The translations under genes and the position numbers were made by a program. A DNA stretch of 64,000 nt from NCBI RefSeq assembly GCF_027579695.1, contig NC_083586.1, positions 6,878,001 to 6,942,000 of the forward strand, written 5' to 3'. Positions 31,326-41,290 of this stretch are shown piece after piece. Origin of the DNA: Neoarius graeffei (lineage: Eukaryota; Chordata; Actinopteri; Siluriformes; Ariidae). Below the pieces are notes generated by a model, which did not search any database, was not told the DNA's origin, and saw only the letters and a program-made list of their open reading frames with translations. How positions within the stretch are numbered: the first letter of the stretch is position 1; each line of letters opens with the position of its first letter.

Positions 31326-31949
31326 TAGGGTGCATCAGTTGCCCCCTAAAAATGAAAAGTTCCTCCAATCATGATGTATTTTTGTTTTTATGTTCCTTTT
31401 GGTAAGAAAACACACTGGGTGAAATATTTTGACAAAATTCAAAAGTTTAATGGTGGCACCAGGAGCTCAAAGTTATTGAAAAAGCTGCTATTTTATGACT
31501 TTTATGACAACATTTCGATCACTTTTCATGAAACATTATGGCACCTTATAGAGTATATCAAATATCTTAGATACACATTTTTAGTACATATTCTAAATAT
31601 ATTATCAAGCACAGTTTGAGTTTTAGCTGTTCATTGAATCATTGTTCAACTACTTTTAAACAATACAAATGCATTATGAATCAAATTAATGCTTCTCAAT
31701 CCCTTGCAAAGGTTCTAAACATGATCTCTGGGTCACAAGAAATCAATAAATGGAGTCCAACATTGTGATTCAAACCTTACACAAAAACATAAAATAAGTG
31801 TTTTTTGGCAAAAAATGAAAGTCATGGTGCCACCATTAGACTTTTGAATATGGTCAAAAAATTTGACAGGATGTCTTTATTGGTGAAAAGGAACACCCAA
31901 ACAAAAATGCATCAGATTTTACAAAAGTGAGGACAACTGATGCACCCTA
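31326..31949. mobile_element. 624-bp MITE with 8-bp TSD inside the SINE
   Basis: Terminal inverted repeat TAGGGTGCATCAGTTG at the left and CAACTGATGCACCCTA at the right, perfect over 16 bp. Identical GTCACCAG octamers flank it (31318-31325, 31950-31957), and the other SINE copies show the unbroken GAGTCACCAGTTAACC-type site in inverse. An 8-bp duplication and TAGGG start suggest hAT. It has no coding capacity. Confidence 0.95.
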
Positions 31950-32394
31950 GTCACCAGTTAACCTAACCTGCATGTCTTTGGACCGTGGGGAAAACCGGAG
32001 CACCTGGAGGAAACCCACACAGACACGGGCAGAACATGCAAACTCCCCACAGAAAGGCCCTCACCGGCCACAGGGCTCGAACCCAGACCTTCTTGCTGTG
32101 AGGCGACAGCACTAACCACTACACCACCATACCACCCCCACGCCAAAGAATCACTTAATTAAATATAAATAAATTTTAAATAAATAAAACGTGAAATACT
32201 GTCCATAATATCTGAATAGATGAAAATATCTTATCAACCGATGACAAGAAAATGAAAGGAGATACAAATAAAGTTAATAATTTTAAAAAGTTTGCGTACG
32301 TAGCATACGTAGCGTACGTACGCATTCCCGCCAGTTCCGCTGACAGACGGTTATCCGTCATTGGTAGCTACAGACTAGGCTGTGATGGGAAAAG

Positions 32395-32769
32395 GTGGAG
32401 GTGGCTTTGCTAATTATGATGAGTACGACAAAATTACTGTCGTGGCTTAAATCCGCGAATGGGAGCGTGGATCAGGAGAGAGGGAGAACTGAAGAGGACG
32501 TGTGTGAGCCGAGCGCAGATGCTAACGACAGTGGCAAAACCAGCCCCAGAACTGCTAGCAAACGGCAGAAATCAGTGAGGAGGAAGTATGACAAAAAATA
32601 CATAAAACTGGGATTCATTTGGAGCAGGACAGAGGAGCTGCCCAGGCCGCAGTGTGTTGTATGTGGCGACATTCTGAGCAATGAGTCCATGCAACCATCG
32701 CATCTCAAACGGCATCTTACAACCAAACACACAGCACTAAAGGACAAACCAATGGATTTTTTGTTATGA
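32395..32769 (+). pseudogene. hAT family 2 transposase N-terminus, BED zinc finger
   Basis: Encodes a Ser/Lys-rich leader, then RRKYDKKYIKLGFIWSRTEE, QCVVCGDILSNESM and LKRHLTTKH, a C-x2-C ... H-x4-H BED-type finger, then PMDFLL and a TGA at 32767. The motif set matches ZBED5/SCAND3-like (hAT-Charlie) transposases. BED fingers bind the transposon ends. Everything catalytic is missing downstream. Confidence 0.8.
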
Positions 32770-32858
32770 AAACGTGATGAACTGAAACAGTCCAAGTCCA
32801 CCATTCTGTCCTATGGTACACCCGTAGCCAAAGCACAGGAAGCTTCATATCGACACTG

Positions 32859-33122
32859 AAGGCATCTTTCCGAAAGCACACTCTGTTGGACTTTTGGATA
32901 AAGCAGTACAGTGAATACCCTGTGCTTTCTGACAAGGCTGTGCGATTTCTCCTTCCTTTTGTGACCACCTACCTGTGCGAGAAAGGCTTCTCTTCACTTG
33001 TCATAAAAACAAAGTACAGAAGCAGGGTGGATGCTGAGCCAAACCTGAGACTGAAGCTGACGTCCATTGACCCAGACGTTGCAGGACTGTGTTCACAGAG
33101 GCATGCACACCCATCACATTAA
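32859..33122 (+). pseudogene. hAT family 2 transposase C-terminus, dimerisation region
   Basis: Encodes LLDFWIKQYSEYPVLSDKAV, RFLLPFVTTYLCEKGFSSL, TKYRSRVDAEPNLRLKLTS and IDPDV. 'LLPF.TTYLCE.GFSSL ... K.R.R......LR..L' is the hAT C-terminal (dimerisation) signature of BED-type transposases. It is joined to the N-terminal fragment by an internal deletion of roughly 1.3 kb relative to intact relatives. Confidence 0.82.
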
Positions 33123-33710
33123 GTTCAGTAAGTTGTCAATCAATAGTCAATCAGTCAATAGTCTGTGTATATTTAACTACAGCTGTTATTCTTAATGCTT
33201 TTCCTCACTTTTGTTTTATTCTTAATCTTATTGTTCTTCCTCTGTTTGTGGGTGTGTGTTTCTGTTTCAGAAAGCAGTCACTGGAGTTAAGAAATGGCAA
33301 GAATAGCAGCTATGCATAGCCTGTTTTGATTTTTTTCAAGTACATCAAGTACAGAGCTTTTTTTTTACTTAACATTTAAGTACAGTAGTTATTTAACTTT
33401 TAAGTACATTTTCATTTAATCTTTAAGAACTGTCTTTTAATATTTATTTTAGTACAATGTTTATTTCACTTTTATGTGCAATTAATTTTATTTGATTCAT
33501 TATTTAAGTACAGTGCTTTATTTTCCTATATTTAAACACAGTGTTACTGTTCAAAGTACTGTGTGTAATGTTACAGTGGCCAACAATATTAAATATACTT
33601 GTTAAATAAAACCTCCGCCTTGTTTTTAAAGAATACTGAGGCCTACTGGTACTTGGAGAGCCAAGTATTTTCTGAGGTGGTACTTGGTGAAAAAAGTTTG
33701 AGAACCACTG
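33123..33710. other. 3' non-coding part of hAT family 2
   Basis: AT-rich, with repeated AAGTACAGT/TTTAAGTACA words at intervals from 33335 to 33560, then the right terminal repeat. No gene. Confidence 0.6.
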
Positions 33711-34418
33711 TTCTAGATGTACTGAGGTAAAGTTTGGTGTTCCACAAGGTTCTGTCTTGGGTCCACTGCTTTTTTTTTCTTGATATATGTTACCTCTGGG
33801 TGATATTATTCATAAACATTGTATTAGTTTCCACTGTTATGCTGATGACACACAGTTGGATGTCTCTGCAAAACCTGATGAGAGACACCAGCTTAATAGA
33901 ATTGAGGAATGTGTGAAGGACATTAGACACTGGATGCTTATTAACTTCCTTCTGTTTAATTCTGACAAGACTGAAATACTTGTACTAGGACCACGTGCAG
34001 CTAGAAGTAAGTTTTCTGATTACACAGTAACTCTGGATGGCCTTTCTGTTTATTCACGTGCAGCAGTTAAAGACCTCAGAGTGATTATTGACCCCAGTCT
34101 TTCATTCAAAACTCACATTGGTAACATTACCCGGATAGCTTTCTTTCATCTCAGAAATATTGCTAAGATAAGAAATTTAATGTTACTACATGACGCAGAA
34201 AAACTAGTTCATGCTTTCGTTACCTCCAGGTTGGATTATTGTAATGCCTTACTGTCTGGATGTTCCAATATGTGCATAAACAAGCTTCAGTTAGTTCAAA
34301 ATGCAGCAGCAAGAGTTCTTACTAGAACTAGAAAATATGACCACATCACCCCTGTCTTATCCACACTGCATTGGCTCCCAATCAAATTTTGTATTGATTA
34401 TAAAGTACTACTATTGAC
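33711..34418 (+). pseudogene. LINE copy B ORF2, reverse transcriptase
   Basis: Starts in RT at VKFGVPQGSVLGPL, passes a frame change at a T run (33771-33779), then MLPLGDIIHKH and the catalytic YADDTQLDVS, NSDKTEILVLG, AFFHLRNIAKIRNLM, HAFVTSRLDYCNALLSG and ILSTLHWLPI-type segments. The region normally between endonuclease and this block is absent. It is cut at 34418 by the Penelope-like insertion and resumes at 39113. Confidence 0.88.
34406..34418. repeat. Target-site duplication of the Penelope-like element, left
   Basis: TACTACTATTGAC, identical to 39100-39112. Joining the LINE at one copy restores an uninterrupted RT C-terminal sequence. Confidence 0.93.
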
Positions 34419-34647
34419 ACGTAGTGGATGTTCATTATGTCTAACTATTACAAATATTTTAAGTTCGTTTCTTAGACAAGGATATTTTTTAAGCTTGTTA
34501 CCTCGTTAACAGTTTCGGCGAGAATCTCCCGCCTTCTTCAGAAACAGTCACCAGATGTCGAGTGGTGACGTGCCTTATCAGCTGATGTTGCGTTACGGAG
34601 GCGTGAACGTCCCGCCCAATTTGACAGGTAGTTCACGCCTCCTGCTG
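34419..34647 (+). repeat. Penelope terminal block, copy a
   Basis: 229 bp beginning ACGTAGTGGATGTTCATTAT and ending ...ACGCCTCCTGCTG. Contains an imperfect hairpin (GGCGAGAATCTCCCGCC). Nearly identical to 37097-37325. Confidence 0.95.
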
Positions 34648-37113
34648 TCAGGTCGCTCCTCCAGGACGGCGCTCCAGGTGTGCGACAGTGCATACGCTCC
34701 CTCGTCCCAGTTCATCGTCCTCTGCGCCCGCTTACGTATCTCCACTGCCTCTAAAATCCAACGCTGGAATCTATTTTCTTCAGCGCGAATGACTCTGGCC
34801 TCTTCCCGATTCATTATGTGATTTTGCCGTTTGCAGTGGTCTGAAATGGCTGATTTTAGGTTTTCTTGGTTTGCTTTTTCTTTTTCGGATCTTGTGAGTC
34901 TTCTTGTTGTTTCTTTTTCACACTCTATTTGGTGTTCTTTCCTTCGAGTATGGAAGCATCTGCCCGTTTCACCAATATAGACTTTATTACATGAACGGCA
35001 AGGGATTTCATAGATGACGTTGCATTTATTGTCCAGTTGTATTTTGTCTTTGGGGTGAACTAGCAGCTGTCGGAGGTTCTTGTATGGTTTGACCGGGGTG
35101 TTGATGTGGTATTTCCTCATGGATCGTTGGATGCGTTCTGTGACTCCTTTTATGTATGGTAGTGTGACAAAGCCCCAGTTTGTTTTTTCAGTGTTTTTTC
35201 TTGTTTGTTTATTTTCTTTTATTTGTGTCTGTAATTTCCCTTTCCGAATTGCCCACAGTGGATATTGGCAGTTTTTTAATGCCTGTTGGATGTGTTGTTC
35301 CTCCTCCTGTCTGTCTTTCTTCTCTGTGATGCTCTGTGCTCGGTCGTATAGTGTTCTGATTACTGACATTTTGTGTGCGATGGGATGTTCAGATGTCCAG
35401 AGAAGATATTGGTCGGTGTGTGTAGGTTTTCTGTATGTTGTAATTCTAATGTTCCCTTCTTCTGTGTGGTGTATTTTTAAGTCCAAAAAAGCTATTGTCT
35501 TGTCCGTTTCCTCTTCGTGTGTGAATTTTATGTTGCCTGTCTTGTCTATGGAGTTTAAATGATCCGTGAGTTGTTGTGTGTGTCCTGTTTTGGTTATTTC
35601 GAGAATGTCATCAACATATCTTTTCCAGAAGATAGGTTTGCAGTTATCCGGTGCTGTTTCTATGGCTCGGGTTTCCAGATCCTCCATAAAAAAAGTTACA
35701 TAGAGTGGCAGATAGCGGGTCCCCCATTGCAAATCCCTCTTTTTGTCTATAGATTATGCCTCTAAATTGGAAAAATGTAGAAGTGGAAATGAAATGTAAT
35801 AGTTTTGTTATGTCCTGTGCTGTAAGTTTTGTGTGTTTTTTCAGGGTTCTGTCTGCTTTTAACCGGTTTTCTACTATGTTGAGTGTGTTTGTGACCGGTG
35901 TTTTTGTAAAGAGGGATATGATGTCATGCGATACAAACATTTCATCCTTTTTTATCTTGATTTCCTTTAATTCTTTCGCCAGTTGTTTTGAGTTTTTGCA
36001 GTGGTATTCCGTAAGTCCGAGGAGTGGTTTGATTATGTCTGCCAGCGTCTTGGAAAGGTTGTAGGTAACTGATCCTATACTGTCTACTATGGGTCTTAGT
36101 GGTGCTCCGGGTTTATGAATTTTCGGTGTGCCGTATATCCGGGGGGTGATGTTTGCTGTGGGGATGAGGTGGTTGTATGTTTGTTTATCGATTTTGTTGT
36201 CATCCAGTAACAGTTTGAGTAATAGCTTTAGTCTTCTTTTCTTTTCCTCCATCGGGTCTTTTTTTAATACTTCATATGTGTTTGGGTCCGTGAGCATTTC
36301 ATTCATTTGTTTTTCATATTGATTAGTGTCCAGGATAACCGTGGTCCTCCCTTTATCAGCCGGTAATATTGTTATTTTCTTGTTCTTTGTAAGTGTTCTG
36401 ATGGCTTCCATTTCCTGTTTGGTTATGTTTCTGGGTGGCGGTTTAGCTGAGGTGAGGATGCCTGCTATTTCGTTCCTTAATGCAGCTTTCTGTCCTTGGT
36501 CCTGTATCATATTGCACGCTAGTTCCGTGGCTAATACGAATTCTTCATGCGGGATTTTATTTGGTGTGATGGCATAGTTTAGTCCCCGTGAGAGTATGGT
36601 GCGTTCTGCTGTTGTTAGTGTGTGTTTAGACAGGTTGCAAATCCATTTTTCGTTTATTTGCTTGTCCTTGCATTTATTTTGTTTCTTATTGATAAGTCTG
36701 TTCAGTTTTTTAATATGGCGTGTTTTTGTTTTTGAAAACTCTTGTTCTTGTATTGCATTCAGATGTTCTTCCATATTTTTTTCCATTTCACTGCTGAATT
36801 TGAACCGGCGTTTGAATTCTTGTTTTCTTTGTGCTATTTCTGTGTTTAAATTGTTGATTTTGTTAGTCGTGCATCTGATTCTTTCTCTTACCAGAGTCAT
36901 TCGCGCTCTTTCGATGGTCCTTTCTGCGTTTCTTGTTGGTATCGGATTTTTTATGTAGAGGCTTGCTGGAATGACGCCTTCGTCTCGGCAGCGGAGATTG
37001 AAGCGGAGATGGTTTCTTTGTCGCGCCAATTTTTTTCCTAGCTTTTCCAGGTAGCGTACCTCTTTGGCACAATCTTCTCCATAACTTATTTTTAATACGT
37101 AGTGGATGTTCAT
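34593..37113 (-). pseudogene. Penelope-like copy 1: RT plus GIY-YIG endonuclease, one frameshift
   Basis: From 37113 the frame reads a basic coiled N-terminus, then RT blocks ILPADKGRTTVILD, PRIYGTPKIHKPGAPLRPIV, FVSHDIISLFTKTPV and EGFAMGDPLSATLCNFF. A single extra A in a run at about 35690 shifts the frame. The next frame (35732-34593) gives WKRYVDDILEITK (catalytic YVDD), IAFLDLKIHH, and the C-terminal GIY-YIG domain with YEIPCRSCNKVYIGETGR and FHTRRKEH. The shift site has one base fewer in copy 2. Penelope RTs are related to telomerase RT and GIY-YIG cuts the target. The first dozen residues come from the terminal block, so the true start is uncertain. Confidence 0.92.
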
Positions 37114-37325
37114 TATGTCTAACTATTACAAATATTTTAAGTTCGTTTCTTAGACAAGGATATTTTTTAAGCTTGTTACCTCATTAACAGTTTCGGCGAG
37201 AATCTCCCGCCTTCTTCAGAAACAGTCACCAGATGTCGAGTGGTGACGTGCCTTATCAGCTGATGTTGCGTTACGGAGGCGTGAACGTCCCGCCCAATTT
37301 GACAGGTAGTTCACGCCTCCTGCTG
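37097..37325 (+). repeat. Penelope terminal block, copy b
   Basis: Same orientation as 34419-34647, with very few differences (for example CTCATTAAC for CTCGTTAAC). It lies at the junction between the two oppositely oriented RT copies. Confidence 0.95.
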
Positions 37326-38960
37326 AAGCTATTACTCAAACCGTTACTGGATGACAACAAAATCGATAAACAAACATACAACCACCTCATCCCCACAGCA
37401 GACATCACCCCCCGGATATACGGCACACCGAAAATTCATAAACCCGGAGCACCACTAAGACCCATAGTAGACAGTATAGGATCAGTTACCTACAACCTTT
37501 CCAAGACGCTGGCAGACATAATCAAACCACTCCTCGGACTTACGGAATACCACTGCAAAAACTCAAAACAACTGGCGAAAGAATTAAAGGAAATCAAGAT
37601 AAAAAAGGATGAAATGTTTGTATCGCATGACATCATATCCCTCTTTACAAAAACACCGGTCACAAACACACTCAACATAGTAGAAAACCAGTTAAAAGCA
37701 GACAGAACCCTGAAAAAACGCACAAAACTTACAGCACAGGACATAACAAAACTATTACATTTCATTTCCACTTCCACATTTTTCCAATTTAGAGGCATAA
37801 TCTATAGACAAAAAGAGGGATTTGCAATGGGGGACCCACTATCTGCCACTCTATGTAACTTTTTTATGGAGGATCTGGAAACCCGAGCCATAGAAACAGC
37901 ACCGGATAACTGCAAACCTATCTTCTGGAAAAGATATGTTGATGACATTCTCGAAATAACCAAAACAGGACACACACAACAACTCACGGATCATTTAAAC
38001 TCCATAGACAAGACAGGCAACATAAAATTCACACACGAAGAGGAAACGGACAAGACAATAGCTTTTTTGGACTTAAAAATACACCACACAGAAGAAGGGA
38101 ACATTAGAATTACAACATACAGAAAACCTACACACACCGACCAATATCTTCTCTGGACATCTGAACATCCCATCGCACACAAAATATCAGTAATCAGAAC
38201 ACTATACGACTGAGCACAGAGCATCACAGAGGAGAAAGACAGACAGGAGGAGGAACAACACATCCAACAGGCATTAAAAAACTGCCAATATCCACTGTGG
38301 GCAATTCGGAAAGGGAAATTACAGACACAAATAAAAGAAAATAAAGAAACAAGAAAAAACACTGAAAAAACAAACCGGGGCTTTGTCACACTACCATACA
38401 TAAAAGGAGTCACAGAACGCATCCAACAATCCATGAGGAAATACCACATCAACACCCCGGTCAAACCATACAAGAACCTCCGACAGCTGCTAGTTCACCC
38501 CAAAGACAAAATACAACTGGACAATAAATGCAACGTCATCTATGAAATCCCTTGCCGTTCATGTAATAAAGTCTATATTGGTGAAACGGGCAGATGCTTC
38601 CATACTCGAAGGAAAGAACACCAAATAGAGTGTGAAAAAGAAACAACAAGAAGACTCACAAGATCCGAAAAAGAAAAAGCAAACCAAGAAAACCTAAAAT
38701 CAGCCATTTCAGACCACTGCAAACGGCAAAATCACATAATGAATTGGGAAGAGGCCAGAGTCATTCGCGCTGAAGAAAATAGATTCCAGCGTTGGATTTT
38801 AGAGGCAGTGGAGATACGTAAGCGGGCGCAGAGGACGATGAACCGGGACGAGGGAGCGTATGCACTGTCGCACACCTGGAGCACCGTCCTGGAGGAGCGA
38901 CCTGACAGCAGGAGGCGTGAACTACCTGTCAAATTGGGCGGGACGTTCACGCCTCCGTAA
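37326..38960 (+). pseudogene. Penelope-like copy 2: 5'-truncated RT plus GIY-YIG endonuclease
   Basis: Begins within RT at KLLLKPLLDDNKIDKQTYNH and is then collinear with copy 1: RIYGTPKIHKPG, SHDIISLFTKTPV, GFAMGDPLSATL, RYVDDILEI, and GIY-YIG KVYIGETGRCFHTRRKEH, ending at a stop at 38958-38960. The only clear lesion is a TGA at 38212 between LYD and AQSITE, where copy 1 has Arg. The N-terminal 290 or so residues are absent. High identity to copy 1 suggests both come from one source within a short time. Confidence 0.92.
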
Positions 38961-39099
38961 CGCAACATCAGCTGATAAGGCACGTCACCACTCGACATCT
39001 GGTGACTGTTTCTGAAGAAGGCGGGAGATTCTCGCCGAAACTGTTAACGAGGTAACAAGCTTAAAAAATATCCTTGTCTAAGAAACGAACTTAAAATTT
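38906..39099 (-). repeat. Penelope terminal block, inverted and shortened
   Basis: Reverse complement of the 229-bp block but lacking about 35 bp at the outer end (it stops at AACTTAAAAT). It forms the right boundary of the element. Confidence 0.93.
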
Positions 39100-40275
39100 T
39101 ACTACTATTGACCTTTAAAGCACTGAATGGTCTCGCACCACAGTACCTGAGTGAACTTCTGCTCCTCTATGACCCGCCACACCTACTTAGATCAAAAGGT
39201 GCAGGTTATCTGCTGGTACCTCGTATAGTGAAGGCTATATCAGGGGGCAGAGCCTTTTCTTACAAAGCCCCACAGTTATGGAACAGCCTTCCAAGTAGTG
39301 TTCGGGAATCAGACACAGTCTCAGTGTTTAAGTCAAGGCTGAAAACATATCTGTTTAGTCAAGCCTTTTGTTAATGGTGTTTGAGGTAAAGGAGTAGATC
39401 TGGAGGGTCCTCAGACATAGAGTGTTTTGATAAACTGGGATGTATGGATGCTGTCAGTCCCCACTTGCTTGCTCACTCAAGTTTGTTGATGGTGTAGTGG
39501 CTGGCTGCTTTATGTCCCGGGGCTCCTTCATGCCTGTGTTACCTTCTGGCTCTCCCCTTTTAGTTATGCTGTCATAGTTAGTTGCTGGAGTTCCTGCTTG
39601 TACTCAGTGCAATATGTATACTGTTCCTACTTATTCAGGTGACATTGGGCATACCTAACAACCTGCGTTTTCTCTCTCTTCTCCCACCCCCCAAATCTGT
39701 TCCTCTGAGTTACATGTTGGTCCTGGGATGGAGATGCTGACCTCTTCTGCTCCTTGGACCTGCCTGATCCATCCTGGTGCCCTGCGTCTGGTTGGAGTCT
39801 CATCGCATCGCTCCTGTGGAGGGTGGCCCCATGTGGACAGTTGGGGGTCATGCCTGGAGGATGCTCTGGACTCTTGCAGTGGTGCTTTTTTGGCTGGGGA
39901 CTGCAGTTGACTTGCTGACTTTAGGACTGTAGTTGACTTGCTGACTTTGGGACTACGGTTGTTGTGAACGGTTTTGCACTTGGGTTTCCGTCGGTGGGGG
40001 GTTTATAGCATCAACAAAGCTGACTTTGTTAGGACTGTTTATGTTAGTCATGTTATCTGTTGTTGCCCTGATGGGGATGAGTTCCCTTTTGAGTCTGGTT
40101 CCTCTCGAGGTTTCTTCCTCATGTCGTCTGAGGGGAGTTTTTCCTTGCCACCGTCGCCACATGCGTGCTCATTGGGGATAGATTAGGGATAAAATTAGCT
40201 CATATTTTAAGTCCTTCAAATTCTGTAAAGCTGCTTTGCGACAATGTTTATTGTTAAAAGAGCTATACAAATAAT
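39100..40275 (+). pseudogene. LINE copy B ORF2 C-terminus and 3' UTR
   Basis: After the duplicated TACTACTATTGAC the frame continues TFKALNGLAPQYLSELL, PRIVKAISGGRAFSYKAPQL and LWNSLPSSVRESD, ending SQAFC-stop at 39372-39374. The remaining 900 bp is the 3' UTR with a long run of low-complexity text, ending near 40275 at AGAGCTATACAAATAATCTT. Open frames in the UTR are not genes. Confidence 0.9.
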
Positions 40276-40285
40276 CTTGACTTGA

Positions 40286-40400
40286 CAAGGCACAAACAAA
40301 AGGCAAAGTCCAAAATACAGTGGGGATTCAGAAAACCAGAATAACAATAGAAGTAAAAGGCTCAGTAAGGTCAGACACAAGGCACTGAACGTATTACTAG
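40286..40400 (+). repeat. Unnamed dispersed repeat, fragment 1
   Basis: Shares AAAAGGCAAAGTCCAAAATA, CCAGAATAACAATAGAA and GGTCAGACA with 41180-41285, in the same orientation and order. It probably flanks or belongs to the same broken element as 41094-41290. Confidence 0.75.
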
Positions 40401-40479
40401 AGCCTGGAACAAGTACATTAGCATTGTGCCGAATGACTTGGAGGCATGGGTGTTCCACCATTAGTAGGTACTCAGCCCA

Positions 40480-40860
40480 CCAGCATGCTCACCCAGTGAG
40501 CATGCCGCATCCCACCCATAAATTTGCAGCAGGTTCTTGTAAAATAATCTGCAATCAAATCAAAGTCCTCCCCATACCACATCACTGACCTCCATTTTGG
40601 TAGCCCTCAACTAACTATAACTAGCCCTCCACTGTAACCCTATAACTAGGGTTACAGTGGAGGGCTAGTCCTCTGGTAACCATGAGAGTTTGGCTCCCAA
40701 CTCACATCTGTATTGTGGTGTGCCTCACCAGATATCAGTAGGTACCAATTTTATTTGGTCTTTGGTATGTCCCAACCATGAGTAGAACTCACAATTTCCC
40801 AGTTAAGAGGCAGACATGGTAACCACTAGGCCAACTTGTGGCAAAATAATCTGTACTGGA
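40480..40860 (-). mobile_element. Probable tRNA-derived SINE of a second family
   Basis: The minus strand from about 40835 reads GGCCTAGTGGTTACCATGTC (A-box-like) and, about 30 bp on, GTGAGTTCTACTC (weak B box), followed by a body with the hairpin at 40621-40668. It is not the family of 734-1106. Ends are not defined. Confidence 0.45.
40621..40668. repeat. 48-bp perfect hairpin
   Basis: Arms CTAGCCCTCCACTGTAACCCT and its exact complement enclose a 6-base loop (ATAACT). No T run follows on either strand that would make a pol III terminator. Confidence 0.95.
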
Positions 40861-41093
40861 ACAAAAATCTGTCTGGTGGGTAATCTATTCCATTATAGGG
40901 TGCTGGTATGTCCAACTCTAGCCTCTGCAGAAAAATGATTGATTTAGACTGAAGAACAGAAACCCTTGCATGGCATTGAGGAATGTGCTTGCTCTCTTCG
41001 ACTCCATCTATGTTTTGGCAAAGTAATTGGTCAGGTACTGATGGAAGTGGATGAATGGATGTTATCACAGAAGAGTGTTCATTGAAAAACATG

Positions 41094-41290
41094 CAGGCAA
41101 ACGGATCCAAATAGACATGCAAAATCTGAGTAGAATAATCATCAGTGGTCAGGCAGGGCACAAACAGAATATCGGAGGCACAGACAAAAGGCAAAGTCCA
41201 AAATATAGCCGGAAGTCCAAAAACCAGAATAACAATAGAAACAAAAGACTCGGTAGGGTCAGACAGGAGGCACCAAACGTATTACTTTGC
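41094..41290 (+). repeat. Unnamed dispersed repeat, fragment 2
   Basis: The first part matches 1453-1515 (CAGGCAAACGGATCC; CTGAGTAGAATA) and the second part matches 40286-40400. The combination shows these pieces belong to a single family of at least 200 bp. No coding or terminal structure is seen. Confidence 0.75.

Larger units (their letters stand above)
31064..32142 (-). mobile_element. tRNA-derived SINE, copy 3, carrying a MITE
   Basis: The minus-strand copy begins at about 32142 with the tRNA-like head and ends in an expanded ATCTC/GATGA tail (31064-31140). Near-identical flanks (GTCAAAGAATC at 31053-31063, CGCCAAAGAATC at 32141-32152) are the target duplication. The SINE body is interrupted at 31326-31949 by a MITE. 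Confidence 0.93.
30991..33710 (+). mobile_element. Non-autonomous hAT element, family 2 (BED-finger type)
   Basis: Left end CAGTGATTCTCAAACTGTGG and right end inverted CAGTGGTTCTCAAACTTTTT. The adjacent 8-mers are CCTTAGAT (left) and TTCTAGAT (right), which match only partly. It retains a BED-finger N-terminus (32395-32769) and a hAT C-terminal dimerisation region (32859-33122), but the catalytic core between them is deleted. A SINE (31064-32142) and, inside that, a MITE are nested in its 5' part. Confidence 0.88.
34419..39099. mobile_element. Penelope-like retroelement, two copies in opposite orientation
   Basis: Copy 1 is on the minus strand (37110-34593) and copy 2, 5'-truncated, on the plus strand (37326-38960). 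A 229-bp terminal block occurs at 34419 and 37097 in the same orientation and, shortened, inverted at 38906-39099. Both copies encode a Penelope-type RT joined to a GIY-YIG endonuclease. Multimeric copies with terminal direct and inverted repeats are characteristic of Penelope-like elements. A 13-bp target duplication bounds the whole complex, so it inserted as one unit. Confidence 0.95.
22916..40275 (+). mobile_element. LINE copy B, L2/CR1-type, split by three nested insertion complexes
   Basis: LINE sequence is present in four blocks: 22916-24206, 30665-30990, 33711-34418 and 39100-40275. It is the same family as copy C (60391 to the end), which shows the uninterrupted order for the first blocks. 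The breaks are a hAT element (24215-30656), a second hAT (30991-33710) and a Penelope-like element (34419-39099). The 3' UTR ends at about 40275 after GAGCTATACAAATAATCTTG, a tail typical of fish LINEs. It is 5'-truncated in ORF1, and roughly 1 kb between endonuclease and RT is missing at the second hAT. Confidence 0.92.

Noticed and set aside
35080-36958. Long plus-strand open frames rich in Phe/Cys/Ser (look membrane-like)
   Set aside because: They are antisense shadows of the Penelope-like RT/GIY-YIG coding region on the minus strand.
39627-40186. Frames in the 3' UTR of LINE copy B as small genes
   Set aside because: They lie downstream of the ORF2 stop in a known type of LINE 3' UTR and show no protein features.
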